From: Oscillospiraceae bacterium | GTDB lineage: Bacteria; Bacillota; Clostridia; Oscillospirales; Oscillospiraceae | Direction of reading: 5' to 3' | DNA: 6,457 nucleotides | NCBI GenBank assembly: GCA_009776905.1 | Contig: WRMX01000012.1 | Location: forward strand, 27,291 to 33,747 | Part shown: positions 6,297 to 6,457 of the stretch, piece after piece | How the letters are laid out: each line of letters opens with the position of its first letter | How positions within the stretch are numbered: the stretch's first letter is position 1 | Notes under the pieces: model-generated | Database searches by the model: none | What the model saw: the letters and a program-made list of their open reading frames with translations, nothing else | What the model was told of the DNA's origin: nothing | Translations under genes and position numbers: made by a program

Positions 6297-6362
6297 GTTA
6301 GTGCCTTAGCGATTCGTAACGCTAACAAAAAACAAGTTAATATCAATCGCTAAGGCACTAAC
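6297..6362. repeat. Perfect 18-bp inverted repeat with a 30-nt AT-rich loop
   Basis: GTTAGTGCCTTAGCGATT (6297-6314) is the exact reverse complement of 6345-6362. The 30-nt interval contains CGCTAAC (6320-6326) and an A-rich run. A competing short hairpin can form between TTAGCG (6306-6311) and CGCTAA (6320-6325), so two mutually exclusive folds exist. No T-run follows on either strand, which argues against an ordinary intrinsic terminator. It could be a protein-binding palindrome, the ends of a tiny mobile repeat, or a hairpin in RNA. There is no open reading frame inside. Confidence 0.85.
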
Positions 6363-6447
6363 ACCGCGCGAAGCGCGGTGCGCAGCGTAGCTGCGTGAGG
6401 GACAAGCGAGTAGAGCGAATTCATTTCGCTCGTAAGCGAGCTGTCCC
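6362..6447. repeat. Cluster of three GC-rich hairpins (REP-like)
   Basis: Three stems follow directly on the 18-bp inverted repeat. CACCGCGC (6362-6369) pairs with GCGCGGTG (6373-6380) around a GAA triloop, the stable GCGAAGC mini-hairpin type. CGCAGC (6381-6386) pairs with GCTGCG (6390-6395) around GTA. GGGACA (6399-6404) pairs with TGTCCC (6442-6447), enclosing GAGCGAA (6413-6419) with TTCGCTC (6425-6431). AAGCGAG occurs twice as a direct repeat (6404-6410, 6434-6440). The word GCGCAGCGTAGC (6380-6391) also occurs at 361-372. This is what an extragenic palindromic repeat family looks like, but one copy cannot prove it. Confidence 0.6.
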
Positions 6448-6457
6448 GATGGGTTGT

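Overview
The window looks like a piece of chromosome from an anaerobic Firmicute of the class Clostridia. The evidence is a Clostridia-type PyrE N-terminus, a multidomain acyl-CoA dehydratase activase-like protein of the kind found in anaerobic Firmicutes, strong AGGAGG-type ribosome binding sites, TTG starts on two genes, and frequent ATA isoleucine codons in mixed-GC DNA. I cannot assign a genus from sequence alone.

Layout. Positions 1-158 hold the first 52 codons of pyrE on the minus strand, with its own ribosome binding site and a clear promoter. A 408-bp divergent intergenic region (159-566) follows. It carries the pyrE promoter, a back-to-back plus-strand promoter, and a roughly 250-nt element (273-524) that folds on itself through several successive long-range complementary segments and ends in two near-identical hairpins. 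Three genes then run on the plus strand. The first is a 1037-residue two-module activase (567-3680) that lacks the C-terminal module usual in its long relatives. The second is uvrB (3683-5644), starting 2 nt after the activase stop. The third is a 169-residue membrane protein of the small multi-drug export family (5712-6221). The last 236 bp (6222-6457) have no recognisable gene but contain a perfect 18-bp inverted repeat and a run of GC-rich hairpins.

How the parts relate. pyrE (pyrimidine synthesis) is transcribed away from the rest. The activase and uvrB are probably translated from one message, and the export-family gene may share it. Their products (anaerobic radical-enzyme activation, nucleotide excision repair, a membrane protein of unknown substrate) do not form an obvious pathway, so co-transcription may be incidental. 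The plus-strand promoter would start transcription almost exactly at the outer stem of the 273-524 element. That element is therefore either a free-standing RNA, a structured leader of the activase-uvrB message, or a miniature mobile repeat that supplies a promoter. It is the least explained part of the window. It shares a 12-base word with the hairpin cluster at the far end, which hints at a genome-wide repeat family. I found no phage, CRISPR, transposase, tRNA or rRNA sequence.
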